The position numbers and the translations under genes were made by a program. Below are positions 1 to 6,548 of a stretch of DNA of 10,713 nucleotides, piece by piece. Below the pieces are notes generated by a model. It had not been told where the DNA came from, did no database searches, and saw nothing but the letters and a program-made list of their open reading frames with translations. Positions within the stretch are counted from its first letter, which is position 1; the number at the start of each line of letters is the position of its first letter. Source of the DNA: Candidatus Omnitrophota bacterium (lineage in GTDB: Bacteria > Ratteibacteria > UBA8468 > B48-G9 > JAFGKM01); contig JAKJFI010000020.1 in NCBI GenBank assembly GCA_022704985.1, positions 1 to 10,713 on the forward strand. The letters are read 5' to 3'.

Positions 1-2
1 CC

Positions 3-140
3 TGCGTGTCGGTATATGATACCGCAAAGAAAATTTTCATCCTTGACAGGATAGAGTATCCCGCAGAAGTTACGAGGAAGAAGATAATTGAGAGGGAATT
101 GCCCTCCGTGCTTGCCCGCCGTATAATTCAAGGTATATAA
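3..140 (+). CDS. C-terminal end of an unidentified protein, possibly LptE-like (partial)
   Basis: An open frame enters from the left edge and ends at TAA 138-140, giving the last 45 residues of a protein. The other two + frames are closed by early stops. The visible part runs from a short beta-like stretch containing VYDTAKKIFILDR into a charged helix ending LARRIIQGI. LptE lipoproteins, which plug LptD in outer-membrane LPS assembly, often end this way: a strand with an 'xDTA' turn, then a helix with regularly spaced Leu/Ala/Ile and an 'LAxRI' pattern. That resemblance is weak, and without the N-terminal lipobox it cannot be confirmed. Another envelope lipoprotein or an unrelated protein is equally possible. 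The gene is followed at once by an intergenic inverted-repeat element and is probably not in the pyr operon. Confidence 0.5.
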   Translation, partial: CVSVYDTAKKIFILDRIEYPAEVTRKKIIERELPSVLARRIIQGI

Positions 141-157
141 CCGCTTCGAGAGAAAAT

Positions 158-336
158 TCCAGGCACTAAATCCGTAACTCGAAACAAGTTTCAAATTCCA
201 ATATTTCAAATCTCGAATTTAACTATATTCCCTTCTTGCCCCGCCTCTCTCCTGGCTTAGAGGAATGAAAGGTGAGGGATGTATTTGTGATTTGGAGCAT
301 GGAGATTTGTTTGGAGTTTAGCGTTTCGTGCCTGGA
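158..336. repeat. Imperfect long inverted repeat (REP/MITE-like) between genes
   Basis: The outer ends are a perfect 9-bp inverted pair: TCCAGGCAC at 158-166 and its complement GTGCCTGGA at 328-336. Inward the arms keep pairing with mismatches and small gaps. On the left arm this reads as AAA, TAACTC and AAACA blocks; the reverse complement of the right arm has AAA, TAAACTC and AAACA in the same order. The middle holds a smaller stem, CCTCT 244-248 with AGAGG 259-263. There is no open reading frame or transposase inside, so this is a non-coding, potentially foldable element or a decayed one. Similar 'TCGAAACAA...CAAATTC' intergenic palindromes are, from memory, common in some uncultivated bacterial genomes, but I could not verify family membership. 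It fills most of the 233-bp gap before pyrR. Confidence 0.6.
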
Positions 337-337
337 G

Positions 338-367
338 TTGCTGAATTTTTCCGGGGTGTGGTATTAT
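338..367 (+). promoter_or_regulatory. Candidate sigma70-type promoter of the pyrR operon
   Basis: TTGCTG (338-343) and TATTAT (362-367) are separated by 18 bp. The -10 box matches the consensus at 5 of 6 positions and carries the extended TG motif (TG at 359-360). Transcription would start about 7 bases later, near 374, which is the A of the pyrR ATG. The -35 box is weak (3 of 6), but an extended -10 can compensate. It lies directly next to the right end of the inverted repeat. This is inferred from consensus only. Confidence 0.4.
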
Positions 368-373
368 TAGCGC

Positions 374-892
374 ATGAGTAAGAAGATAATGAATGGGAAG
401 GATATTCAGAAAGTTCTCAAGAAAACCGCGGCAATCATAGAGAAAGAGATGGGTCTTTCCGATACCGTTATCATAGGTATCAGGAGGAGAGGCGCGGTTC
501 TCGCGGACAGGCTCAAGGAGGCTTTTTCAAATAAGGACGTGCCTGTCGGGTACCTTGACATAACGCTGTACCGCGACGATTTCAGCAAGATAGGCGCGCA
601 TCCAGTGGTCGCAGAAACAGATGTCCTTTTCAACATAGACGATAAGAATATCCTTCTGGTGGACGACGTGTTTTTTACCGGCAGAACGGTCAGGGCCGCA
701 CTCGATGCGCTCGTTGACCTGGGCAGACCTGCCGTCGTCAGGCTTTTTGTCCTTATTGACAGAGGACACAGAGAGTTGCCTATCAGCGCCGATTTCGCAG
801 GAAGGCAGGTCAAGACCGCATTCGATGAGATGGTGGAGGTCAGGCTGAAGGAGATAGACGGCAAGGATGAAGTACTGGTGGAAAAAAAATGA
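374..892 (+). CDS. pyrR: PyrR, pyr regulator / uracil phosphoribosyltransferase
   Basis: This 172-residue protein has the full length of the PyrR family. These proteins bind pyr mRNA in a UMP-dependent manner to control pyrimidine genes, and many also convert uracil plus PRPP to UMP. The type I phosphoribosyltransferase signature is clear: the PRPP loop VDDVFFTGRTVRAA lies at about residues 96-109 with its two acidic residues. LDITLYRDDF (61-70) and GRPAVVRLFVLIDRGHRELP (117-136) are PyrR hallmarks. The loop usually written GIKTRG or GIRTRG is GIRRRG here (35-40). The ATG at 374 fits the family N-terminus, but no Shine-Dalgarno precedes it; the candidate promoter places the transcript start on or next to this codon. 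The last bases overlap the pyrB start (ATGA, 889-892), so PyrR and PyrB are probably translationally coupled. I saw no PyrR-binding loop or attenuator ahead of it. Confidence 0.96.
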   Translation: MSKKIMNGKDIQKVLKKTAAIIEKEMGLSDTVIIGIRRRGAVLADRLKEAFSNKDVPVGYLDITLYRDDFSKIGAHPVVAETDVLFNIDDKNILLVDDVFFTGRTVRAALDALVDLGRPAVVRLFVLIDRGHRELPISADFAGRQVKTAFDEMVEVRLKEIDGKDEVLVEKK

Positions 893-1818
893 AATGGCAA
901 AGGAAAGACCTTATAGGCCTTGAAGAACTTGCAAGGCATGAGATAGAAACGATTCTTGATACCGCAGTCACGTTCAAGGAAGTCAGTACCAGGCAGGTCA
1001 AGAAGGTTCCACCCCTGCGCGGGAAGACTGTGGTCAACCTCTTTTTTGAACCGAGCACCCGTACTAAAACCTCTTTTGAGCTTGCCGCAAAGCGTCTTTC
1101 AGCTGACGTCCTGAGTTTTGAAGTTTCAACGTCAAGCATTTCAAAGGGGGAGACAATTATTGACACGGCCCAGAACATCGAGGCGATGAAGGTGGATTGT
1201 TTCATTGTGAGGCATTCGATTTCCGGAGCGCCGGAACTTATAAGCAGGAACGTCTCTTCCGCTGTCATAAATGCGGGCGACGGGTGCCACGAGCATCCCA
1301 CGCAGGCGCTTCTGGACCTGTTTACGGTCAGGGAACATTTTGGCAAGATAGACGGTATAAAGATTTCCATAATAGGAGACATCCTTCACAGCAGGGTTGC
1401 CAGGTCGAACATATGGGGATTCTCCAAGCTCGGCGCGGACGTCTGCCTGTGCGGTCCGCCTTCAATAGTGCCGCCTGAGGTGGAAGAGATGGGAGCCAGG
1501 GTTACGTATGACATCGGGGAAGCCATAATAGACGCTGACGTCATTTACCTTCTCCGATTGCAGAAAGAGCGGCAGAAAGAGAATTTTCTCTCTTCTTTGA
1601 AAGAATACAGCGCTTTCTATGGAATGGATGAATGCAGGTATGAAAAGATAAAAGATGGCGCCCTCATCATGCATCCGGGTCCAATGAACAGGGGCGTTGA
1701 GATAAAATCCGGTATCGCCGAAAAACAGAACGCCCGCATACTTGAGCAGGTTACAAACGGTATAGCTGTTCGTATGGCAGTTCTCTATCTTACCGTTGGA
1801 GCGGGAAGCAGAAAATGA
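889..1818 (+). CDS. pyrB: Aspartate carbamoyltransferase catalytic subunit PyrB
   Basis: This 309-residue enzyme condenses carbamoyl phosphate with L-aspartate to give N-carbamoyl-L-aspartate, the committed step of pyrimidine synthesis in the cytoplasm. The carbamoyl phosphate site FEPSTRTKTSFE is at 53-64. SISKGETIIDT (83-93) supplies the loop that reaches into the neighbouring subunit. HPTQALLDLFT is at 136-146, the aspartate-domain motif LLRLQKER at 221-228, and MHPGPMNRGVEI at 261-272. Length and motifs are complete, so it should be active as a trimer. The start is set by the 4-bp overlap with pyrR and by a GGTGG Shine-Dalgarno-like stretch at 877-881. No regulatory subunit gene (pyrI) and no pyrC follow; the next gene is a helicase that overlaps it by 4 bp. 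Confidence 0.97.
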   Translation: MKWQRKDLIGLEELARHEIETILDTAVTFKEVSTRQVKKVPPLRGKTVVNLFFEPSTRTKTSFELAAKRLSADVLSFEVSTSSISKGETIIDTAQNIEAMKVDCFIVRHSISGAPELISRNVSSAVINAGDGCHEHPTQALLDLFTVREHFGKIDGIKISIIGDILHSRVARSNIWGFSKLGADVCLCGPPSIVPPEVEEMGARVTYDIGEAIIDADVIYLLRLQKERQKENFLSSLKEYSAFYGMDECRYEKIKDGALIMHPGPMNRGVEIKSGIAEKQNARILEQVTNGIAVRMAVLYLTVGAGSRK

Positions 1819-3725
1819 GCGCGAAGCTTGCAGAGGGGCTGGATTACGAAAAAGAACTTAATCCCCGGCAATTGGAGATAGTGAGGGAAACGGAAGGCCC
1901 CTGTCTTGTTCTGGCCGGAGCCGGTTCAGGAAAAACTCGCGTGCTGGTTTACAGGGTCTGCCGTCTGCTTGAGAATGGTGTTTCTCCGTCTTCCATCTTC
2001 CTGGTTACGTTTACCAACAAGGCGGCAAGGGAGATGATTTCGAGAGTTGAAACCCTTCTGGGAACATATCCCGCGGGACTCTGTGCCGGAACTTTCCATC
2101 ACATAGGAAACAGGTTGCTCAGGGTTTACTGCGGCGTACTGGGTATCGAACCGAACTATACCATACTTGACGAAGAAGACAGCATAACGATGCTCAAGGA
2201 AATTGCCGGGAATTATTCCGGGCAGGAAGAACTGCCAGCGCCCGCAGGCATAAGGAAGATTCTCAGTTTGTCGGTGAATACCCTTGAGAGTATAGCAGAT
2301 ATCGTGAACGTCAGGTTCCCGAAACAGTCCGGTCTTATACCGTGTTTTAGGTTGATAAACGAGGAATACCAGAAGAGAAAAAGAAAACTGAATCTCATGG
2401 ATTACGACGATCTCCTGTTTTTCTGGTACAGCCTGTTGAAGCACGAGAGTGCGGGTGAAGAAATATCGGAGAGATTCAGATATGTTCTCGTTGACGAGTA
2501 CCATGATACCAACAAGCTCCAGTCCATGATTTTGTATCTCGTCGCTAAGAAGCACGGGAATATAACGGTTGTCGGAGACGATTCACAGAGTATCTATTCA
2601 TTCAGGGGCGCCACCGTGAACAATATCATGGAATTCCCTAAGATATATCCCTCCGCACGGACATTTTACCTGGATATGAATTATCGTTCCACGCCGCAGA
2701 TACTTGATTTTGCCAACGCGAGCATATCCCGTAACCGTGTCAGATTTCCAAGGAAACTGAAGAGTGCCAGGCGTAGCGGCATAAAGCCGGTTCTTGTGAA
2801 ATGTTACAGCCCCAGGGATGAAGCGGCTTTCGTGTCACAGAGGGTGGTGCAGCTGCTCGAATCAGGCATCGCTCCTTCCGAAATCGGCATTCTTTTCCGG
2901 TCCAGGTACCAGTCGGCGGAAACGGAAATCCAGTTTAACCGCCTGAAAATACCGTACATAATCAGAGGTGGATTAAGATTTTTTGAGCAGGCGCATATAA
3001 AAGACGTTATCGCGTACTTCAGGACCGTTGAAAATTTCAATGATGAGATTGCGTGGAGACGGGTTTTCGCTCTTACCGATGGTATAGGAAATAAGACATC
3101 TGAACAGTTGTTTGGTTACCTTGCCGGTGCAAAGGATTTTAAGGAATTCTGCGGCAGGATAGAGTCGGCAAATTTGAACGTAAGGGGTATGAAAAATCTC
3201 AGGATGCTGATAGAGATGCTGGGGAAAATAAGAGATGCAAAGGACATCCCTTCCGGCATAGACCTTATTATGGATACGACGTATGCAAGATACGTCGAAA
3301 AGAAATATAAGGATTCCGCCGAACGCTTCGAAGACATTAAAATGTTGAAGAGCATAGCCTCGGCGTATGCAGGATTTTCAGAATTCATATCCGAATCTTC
3401 GCTTCAGGAGCATTCAAAAGGGGAAAACCCGAATATCGCCTTCCCTGTGACGCTCTCTACCATTCATCAGGCAAAGGGACTGGAATGGAAAATAGTTTTT
3501 ATCATAGGGGTATCCGCCAACCATTTTCCGCATCCGTCTTCCGCCCTGGACATACTTGCGCTTGAAGAAGAGAGAAGGATTTTTTACGTGGGGCTGACAA
3601 GGGCGAAAGAGGACGTATATATTACCTATTACATCAGGGATTTCTACAGGACTTTTGCCGGCAACAGGAAATCCGTATTTCTCGAAGAGGTGCCGCATTA
3701 TCTCTTCGAAGAATGGAATTTCTGA
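1815..3725 (+). CDS. UvrD/PcrA-type superfamily 1 DNA helicase
   Basis: This 636-residue ATP-driven 3'-5' DNA helicase belongs to the UvrD/PcrA/Rep group, which acts in nucleotide excision and mismatch repair and in clearing replication forks. Motifs occur in order: Q-motif LNPRQLEIV (15-23); Walker A GAGSGKT (35-41); Ia TFTNKAAREM (65-74); Ib GTFHHIGNRLL (92-102); II VDEYHDTN (226-233); III GDDSQSIYSFRGA (254-266); IV NYRSTPQIL (289-297); V TIHQAKGLEW (549-558); VI EEERRIFYVGLTRAKE (584-599) with the arginine finger R596. Motif II normally reads DEYQDTN or DEFQDTN, so the His is unusual. At 636 residues it is shorter than PcrA/UvrD (about 720) and ends about 37 residues after motif VI, so it lacks the C-terminal Tudor-like extension. 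Which paralogue (PcrA, UvrD or Rep) cannot be decided. It overlaps pyrB by 4 bp (ATGA, 1815-1818), implying coupled translation. Confidence 0.93.
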   Translation: MSAKLAEGLDYEKELNPRQLEIVRETEGPCLVLAGAGSGKTRVLVYRVCRLLENGVSPSSIFLVTFTNKAAREMISRVETLLGTYPAGLCAGTFHHIGNRLLRVYCGVLGIEPNYTILDEEDSITMLKEIAGNYSGQEELPAPAGIRKILSLSVNTLESIADIVNVRFPKQSGLIPCFRLINEEYQKRKRKLNLMDYDDLLFFWYSLLKHESAGEEISERFRYVLVDEYHDTNKLQSMILYLVAKKHGNITVVGDDSQSIYSFRGATVNNIMEFPKIYPSARTFYLDMNYRSTPQILDFANASISRNRVRFPRKLKSARRSGIKPVLVKCYSPRDEAAFVSQRVVQLLESGIAPSEIGILFRSRYQSAETEIQFNRLKIPYIIRGGLRFFEQAHIKDVIAYFRTVENFNDEIAWRRVFALTDGIGNKTSEQLFGYLAGAKDFKEFCGRIESANLNVRGMKNLRMLIEMLGKIRDAKDIPSGIDLIMDTTYARYVEKKYKDSAERFEDIKMLKSIASAYAGFSEFISESSLQEHSKGENPNIAFPVTLSTIHQAKGLEWKIVFIIGVSANHFPHPSSALDILALEEERRIFYVGLTRAKEDVYITYYIRDFYRTFAGNRKSVFLEEVPHYLFEEWNF

Positions 3726-3776
3726 AACAAGCATTGGAGATAGATTCGAACTCGGCGTTTTAATAGGGTCTGCGTT

Positions 3777-6479
3777 ATGAAACAAATCTGGCATATATCT
3801 GTTGAAGAAGCAGCCACAGAACTGAGTACTAACCTGTCAGACGGACTCACGGGTTCGGAGGTTGAGAGCAGGCGTCGGACGTACGGACTTAATCAGCTGA
3901 AGGAGAAAAAAGGCCGTTCCCCCGCGATGATATTCTTTGACCAGTTCAGGAACTTCATCATATGGGTTCTTATCGGTGCGGCGTTAGTCTCCGGGGTTCT
4001 CCAGGAGTGGATTGACGCTCTTGTCATTGTCGCAATAGTAATTTTAAATGCAATTCTGGGTTTTATACAGGAATTCAAGGCTGAAAAATCTCTTTCTGCT
4101 TTAAAGAAACTATCTTCACCTTCCAGCAGGGTCATAAGAAACGGACAGCGCGTTCTTGTCTCTTCAAGCGAACTTGTTCCGGGAGATATCGTTGAATTGG
4201 AATCAGGCGACTATGTTCCTGCCGACTGCCGGCTCGCATGGCAGACCTCCAATTTCAGTGTTCAGGAAGCAAGTCTTACCGGCGAGTCGAATCCGGTTTT
4301 AAAGACCTGTATAGTTCTTGAAGAAAAAGATGTTCCGCTGGCAGACAGGGCGAACATGGTTTACATGGGAACGTCCGTTGTCTCCGGGAAGGCAAAGGTC
4401 ATAGTCATTGACACCGGCATGCAGACCGAACTCGGGAAAATCGCCGGCATGATTCAGGACATCAAACATGAATCTACCCCGCTGCAAAGGAAACTTGAGG
4501 AGTTTAGCAAATTCATAGTGCGTTTTTGTTTCCTGCTCGTCGGGCTGGTCTTCATTCTTGAGTGGCTGCGCGGCGGCAGGATGGTTGACGTATTTCTGAC
4601 CGCGGTCAGTCTTGCAGTTGCGGCGATTCCGGAAGGACTGCCTGCTGTGGTTACTATCGTACTGGCCTTGAGCGTACAGCGCATGATAAAGCGCAACGCA
4701 CTAATAAGAAAGCTTCCCTCTGTTGAGACCTTGGGGTGCGCTACCGTTATATGTTCGGACAAGACCGGAACGCTGACAAAGAACGAGATGACGGTTCAGA
4801 AGCTATACGTTGCCGGCAGGGTTTTTAGCGTGACGGGTGTCGGGTATGAACCTGAAGGAGAATTTCTTGCAGAAGGAAGGCGGATTGAGCCGGAAAAAGA
4901 CCCGCATCTGCAAAGGCTTTTGCAGGCGGCTGTCCTGTGCAACGGGGCTCAGCTGGTAAACGGCGGGCAGGAGGGATACGGGATAGTCGGCGATCCGACG
5001 GAAGCAGCGCTTTTAACGGTGGCGGCAAAAGCCGGCATATGGAAAGAATCCGAAGAGAAAAGGTTTGCTTTTGTGGATGAAATCCCATTTGATTCAGAAC
5101 GCAAGAAGATGACGGTTATCCGGAGAGCGAACGGGCGTATCCTTGCCTTTACGAAGGGGGCGCCCGAGGGACTTCTTGAGGATTGCAGATTTATCAGAGA
5201 GAACGGTGCTCTGCGTCCGATAACGGAGGAAGACAGGCAAAAAACACTCAACGCAAGCAGTATCTTTGCCGATGAGGCGATGCGAGTGCTTGCGATTGCC
5301 TGCCATGATATGGGACCGTCTTCAGACGGTCATAGACCTGAGCTGGCTGAGAACGACCTTGAGTTCCTCGGGCTGACCGCCATGATAGATCCGCCGAGGG
5401 CGGAGGTTAAGGAAGCCGTTGCAAGATGCCGGCAGGCAGGGATAAGAACGGTCATGATTACCGGAGACCACAAGAATACCGCGGTCGCCATCGCAAAGGA
5501 CCTCGGGTTTTACCGAGAGGGTTCTCTTGCTTACAGCGGGGAAGAACTTGATATGCTGGACGAGGAAGCCCTGCTGGAAAAGGTTGAGCAGATTTCTGTT
5601 TATGCGCGCGTGTCCTCCGAGCACAAGCTCAAGGTTGTCAGGGCATGGCGAAGAAACGGCCAGATTGTGGCGATGACGGGCGACGGCGTTAATGATGCAC
5701 CTGCGGTGAAAGAGGCGGATATCGGCGTTGCTATGGGCATCACCGGCACCGATGTAACCAAGGAAGTTTCCGATATGGTAATAACCGATGATAACTTCAC
5801 GTCTATAGTCTCCGCAATAGAAGAAGGAAGAGGTATATACGACAACATAAAAAAGTTCGTGCACTATCTGTTGTCCTGTAACGTGGGAGAGATACTCCTG
5901 ATGTTCGTGGCGGCGCTTATCGGATTGCCTGTTCCCTTGCTGCCGATACACATACTCTGGGTCAACCTTATTACCGACGGCCTGCCTGCTCTTGCTCTCG
6001 GAGTGGACCCGATAGAGCCTGATGTAATGTTTCGTCCGCCGCGAAAATCGGACGAGCCGGTTGTGAGCGGGAAGAGGGCATTCCTGATACTGGCGCAGGG
6101 TGCATTTATCGCGGTATGCAGTCTGCTGGCTTTCGTTTTTGTGCTTTTCGTGGAAGATGGAGGAATAGGCCGCGCCAGAACGGCGGCTTTCATTGTCCTT
6201 GCGTGTTCACAGCTGTTCCACTCCTTTAACTGCCGAAGCATGACCCGCTCCGTTTTTAAACTTGGGATATTCAGCAACAACAGGCTGGTGCTTGCGACTC
6301 TTGTGTCGTTTCTGCTTCAGATAGCGGTAGTCTATTTTGCCTTCTTCCAGAAGGTATTCAGGACCGAAGCGTTGGATATGTTTGACTGGCTGTTGGTTCT
6401 GGTACTCTCTTCCTTCCCTCTCTGGGCAATGGAACTCTGCAAGATATTTATCAGAAAAAAGAAGATAGATATTGAATAG
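3777..6479 (+). CDS. P2A-type calcium-transporting ATPase (PacL/SERCA-like)
   Basis: This 900-residue membrane pump uses ATP to move Ca2+ out of the cytoplasm. Visible parts are an N-terminal cation-ATPase domain; helices M1-M2 at about 58-98; the actuator TGES at 168-171; M3-M4 at about 248-300 with PEGLP at 285-289; the phosphorylation motif DKTGTLT with the acceptor Asp328; the nucleotide-domain KGAPE at 460-464; ITGDHKNTA (561-569); TGDGVNDAP (634-642); and M5-M10 from about 696 to 891. Calcium-site residues of SERCA have clear counterparts: E286 in M4, N702 and E705 in CNVGE (M5), and N730, T733 and D734 in M6. The SERCA M8 glutamate appears replaced by Q812 in SQLFHSFNCRS, as I recall for bacterial homologues. 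This supports Ca2+ rather than Na+/K+ or heavy metals, though Mn2+ cannot be excluded. An AGGG at 3765-3768 is a weak Shine-Dalgarno. A 51-bp gap separates it from the helicase. Confidence 0.94.
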   Translation: MKQIWHISVEEAATELSTNLSDGLTGSEVESRRRTYGLNQLKEKKGRSPAMIFFDQFRNFIIWVLIGAALVSGVLQEWIDALVIVAIVILNAILGFIQEFKAEKSLSALKKLSSPSSRVIRNGQRVLVSSSELVPGDIVELESGDYVPADCRLAWQTSNFSVQEASLTGESNPVLKTCIVLEEKDVPLADRANMVYMGTSVVSGKAKVIVIDTGMQTELGKIAGMIQDIKHESTPLQRKLEEFSKFIVRFCFLLVGLVFILEWLRGGRMVDVFLTAVSLAVAAIPEGLPAVVTIVLALSVQRMIKRNALIRKLPSVETLGCATVICSDKTGTLTKNEMTVQKLYVAGRVFSVTGVGYEPEGEFLAEGRRIEPEKDPHLQRLLQAAVLCNGAQLVNGGQEGYGIVGDPTEAALLTVAAKAGIWKESEEKRFAFVDEIPFDSERKKMTVIRRANGRILAFTKGAPEGLLEDCRFIRENGALRPITEEDRQKTLNASSIFADEAMRVLAIACHDMGPSSDGHRPELAENDLEFLGLTAMIDPPRAEVKEAVARCRQAGIRTVMITGDHKNTAVAIAKDLGFYREGSLAYSGEELDMLDEEALLEKVEQISVYARVSSEHKLKVVRAWRRNGQIVAMTGDGVNDAPAVKEADIGVAMGITGTDVTKEVSDMVITDDNFTSIVSAIEEGRGIYDNIKKFVHYLLSCNVGEILLMFVAALIGLPVPLLPIHILWVNLITDGLPALALGVDPIEPDVMFRPPRKSDEPVVSGKRAFLILAQGAFIAVCSLLAFVFVLFVEDGGIGRARTAAFIVLACSQLFHSFNCRSMTRSVFKLGIFSNNRLVLATLVSFLLQIAVVYFAFFQKVFRTEALDMFDWLLVLVLSSFPLWAMELCKIFIRKKKIDIE

Positions 6480-6484
6480 TCATT

Positions 6485-6512
6485 TTGTAAAAAAACGATT
6501 ACCAGTTACAAT
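6485..6512 (+). promoter_or_regulatory. Candidate sigma70-type promoter of purH
   Basis: TTGTAA (6485-6490) and TACAAT (6507-6512) are separated by 16 bp; they match the consensus boxes at 4 of 6 and 5 of 6 positions. Transcription would begin near 6519, leaving a leader of about 30 nt that contains GGGGG (6537-6541) before the preferred purH start at 6549. The site lies directly after the calcium ATPase stop codon, which would make purH the head of its own transcript. Inferred from consensus only; there is no purine operator or riboswitch in the short leader. Confidence 0.4.
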
Positions 6513-6548
6513 AATAGCGGTGTTAAAATGCCAAATGGGGGTAAAAAG

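Noticed and set aside
158..336. CRISPR array or insertion sequence
   Set aside because: No regularly spaced identical repeats, and no transposase frame inside or beside the element.
141..373. PyrR-binding attenuator or riboswitch ahead of pyrR
   Set aside because: I found no match to the conserved PyrR-binding loop and no terminator/antiterminator pair; the region is explained better as an inverted-repeat element plus promoter.
406..939. Minus-strand open frame opposite pyrR
   Set aside because: Low-complexity Ser/Thr-rich translation and full overlap with the well-supported PyrR frame.
3734..3764. Possible promoter TTGGAG / TTTAAT before the calcium ATPase
   Set aside because: Spacing of 19 bp and poor box matches, and the predicted start would cut off the weak Shine-Dalgarno; read-through from the helicase is equally likely.
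6528..6548. Upstream ATG giving a 517-residue PurH
   Set aside because: No Shine-Dalgarno in front of 6528, and the family normally begins just before the 'SVSDKTG' strand; the ATG at 6549 has GGGGG at good spacing.
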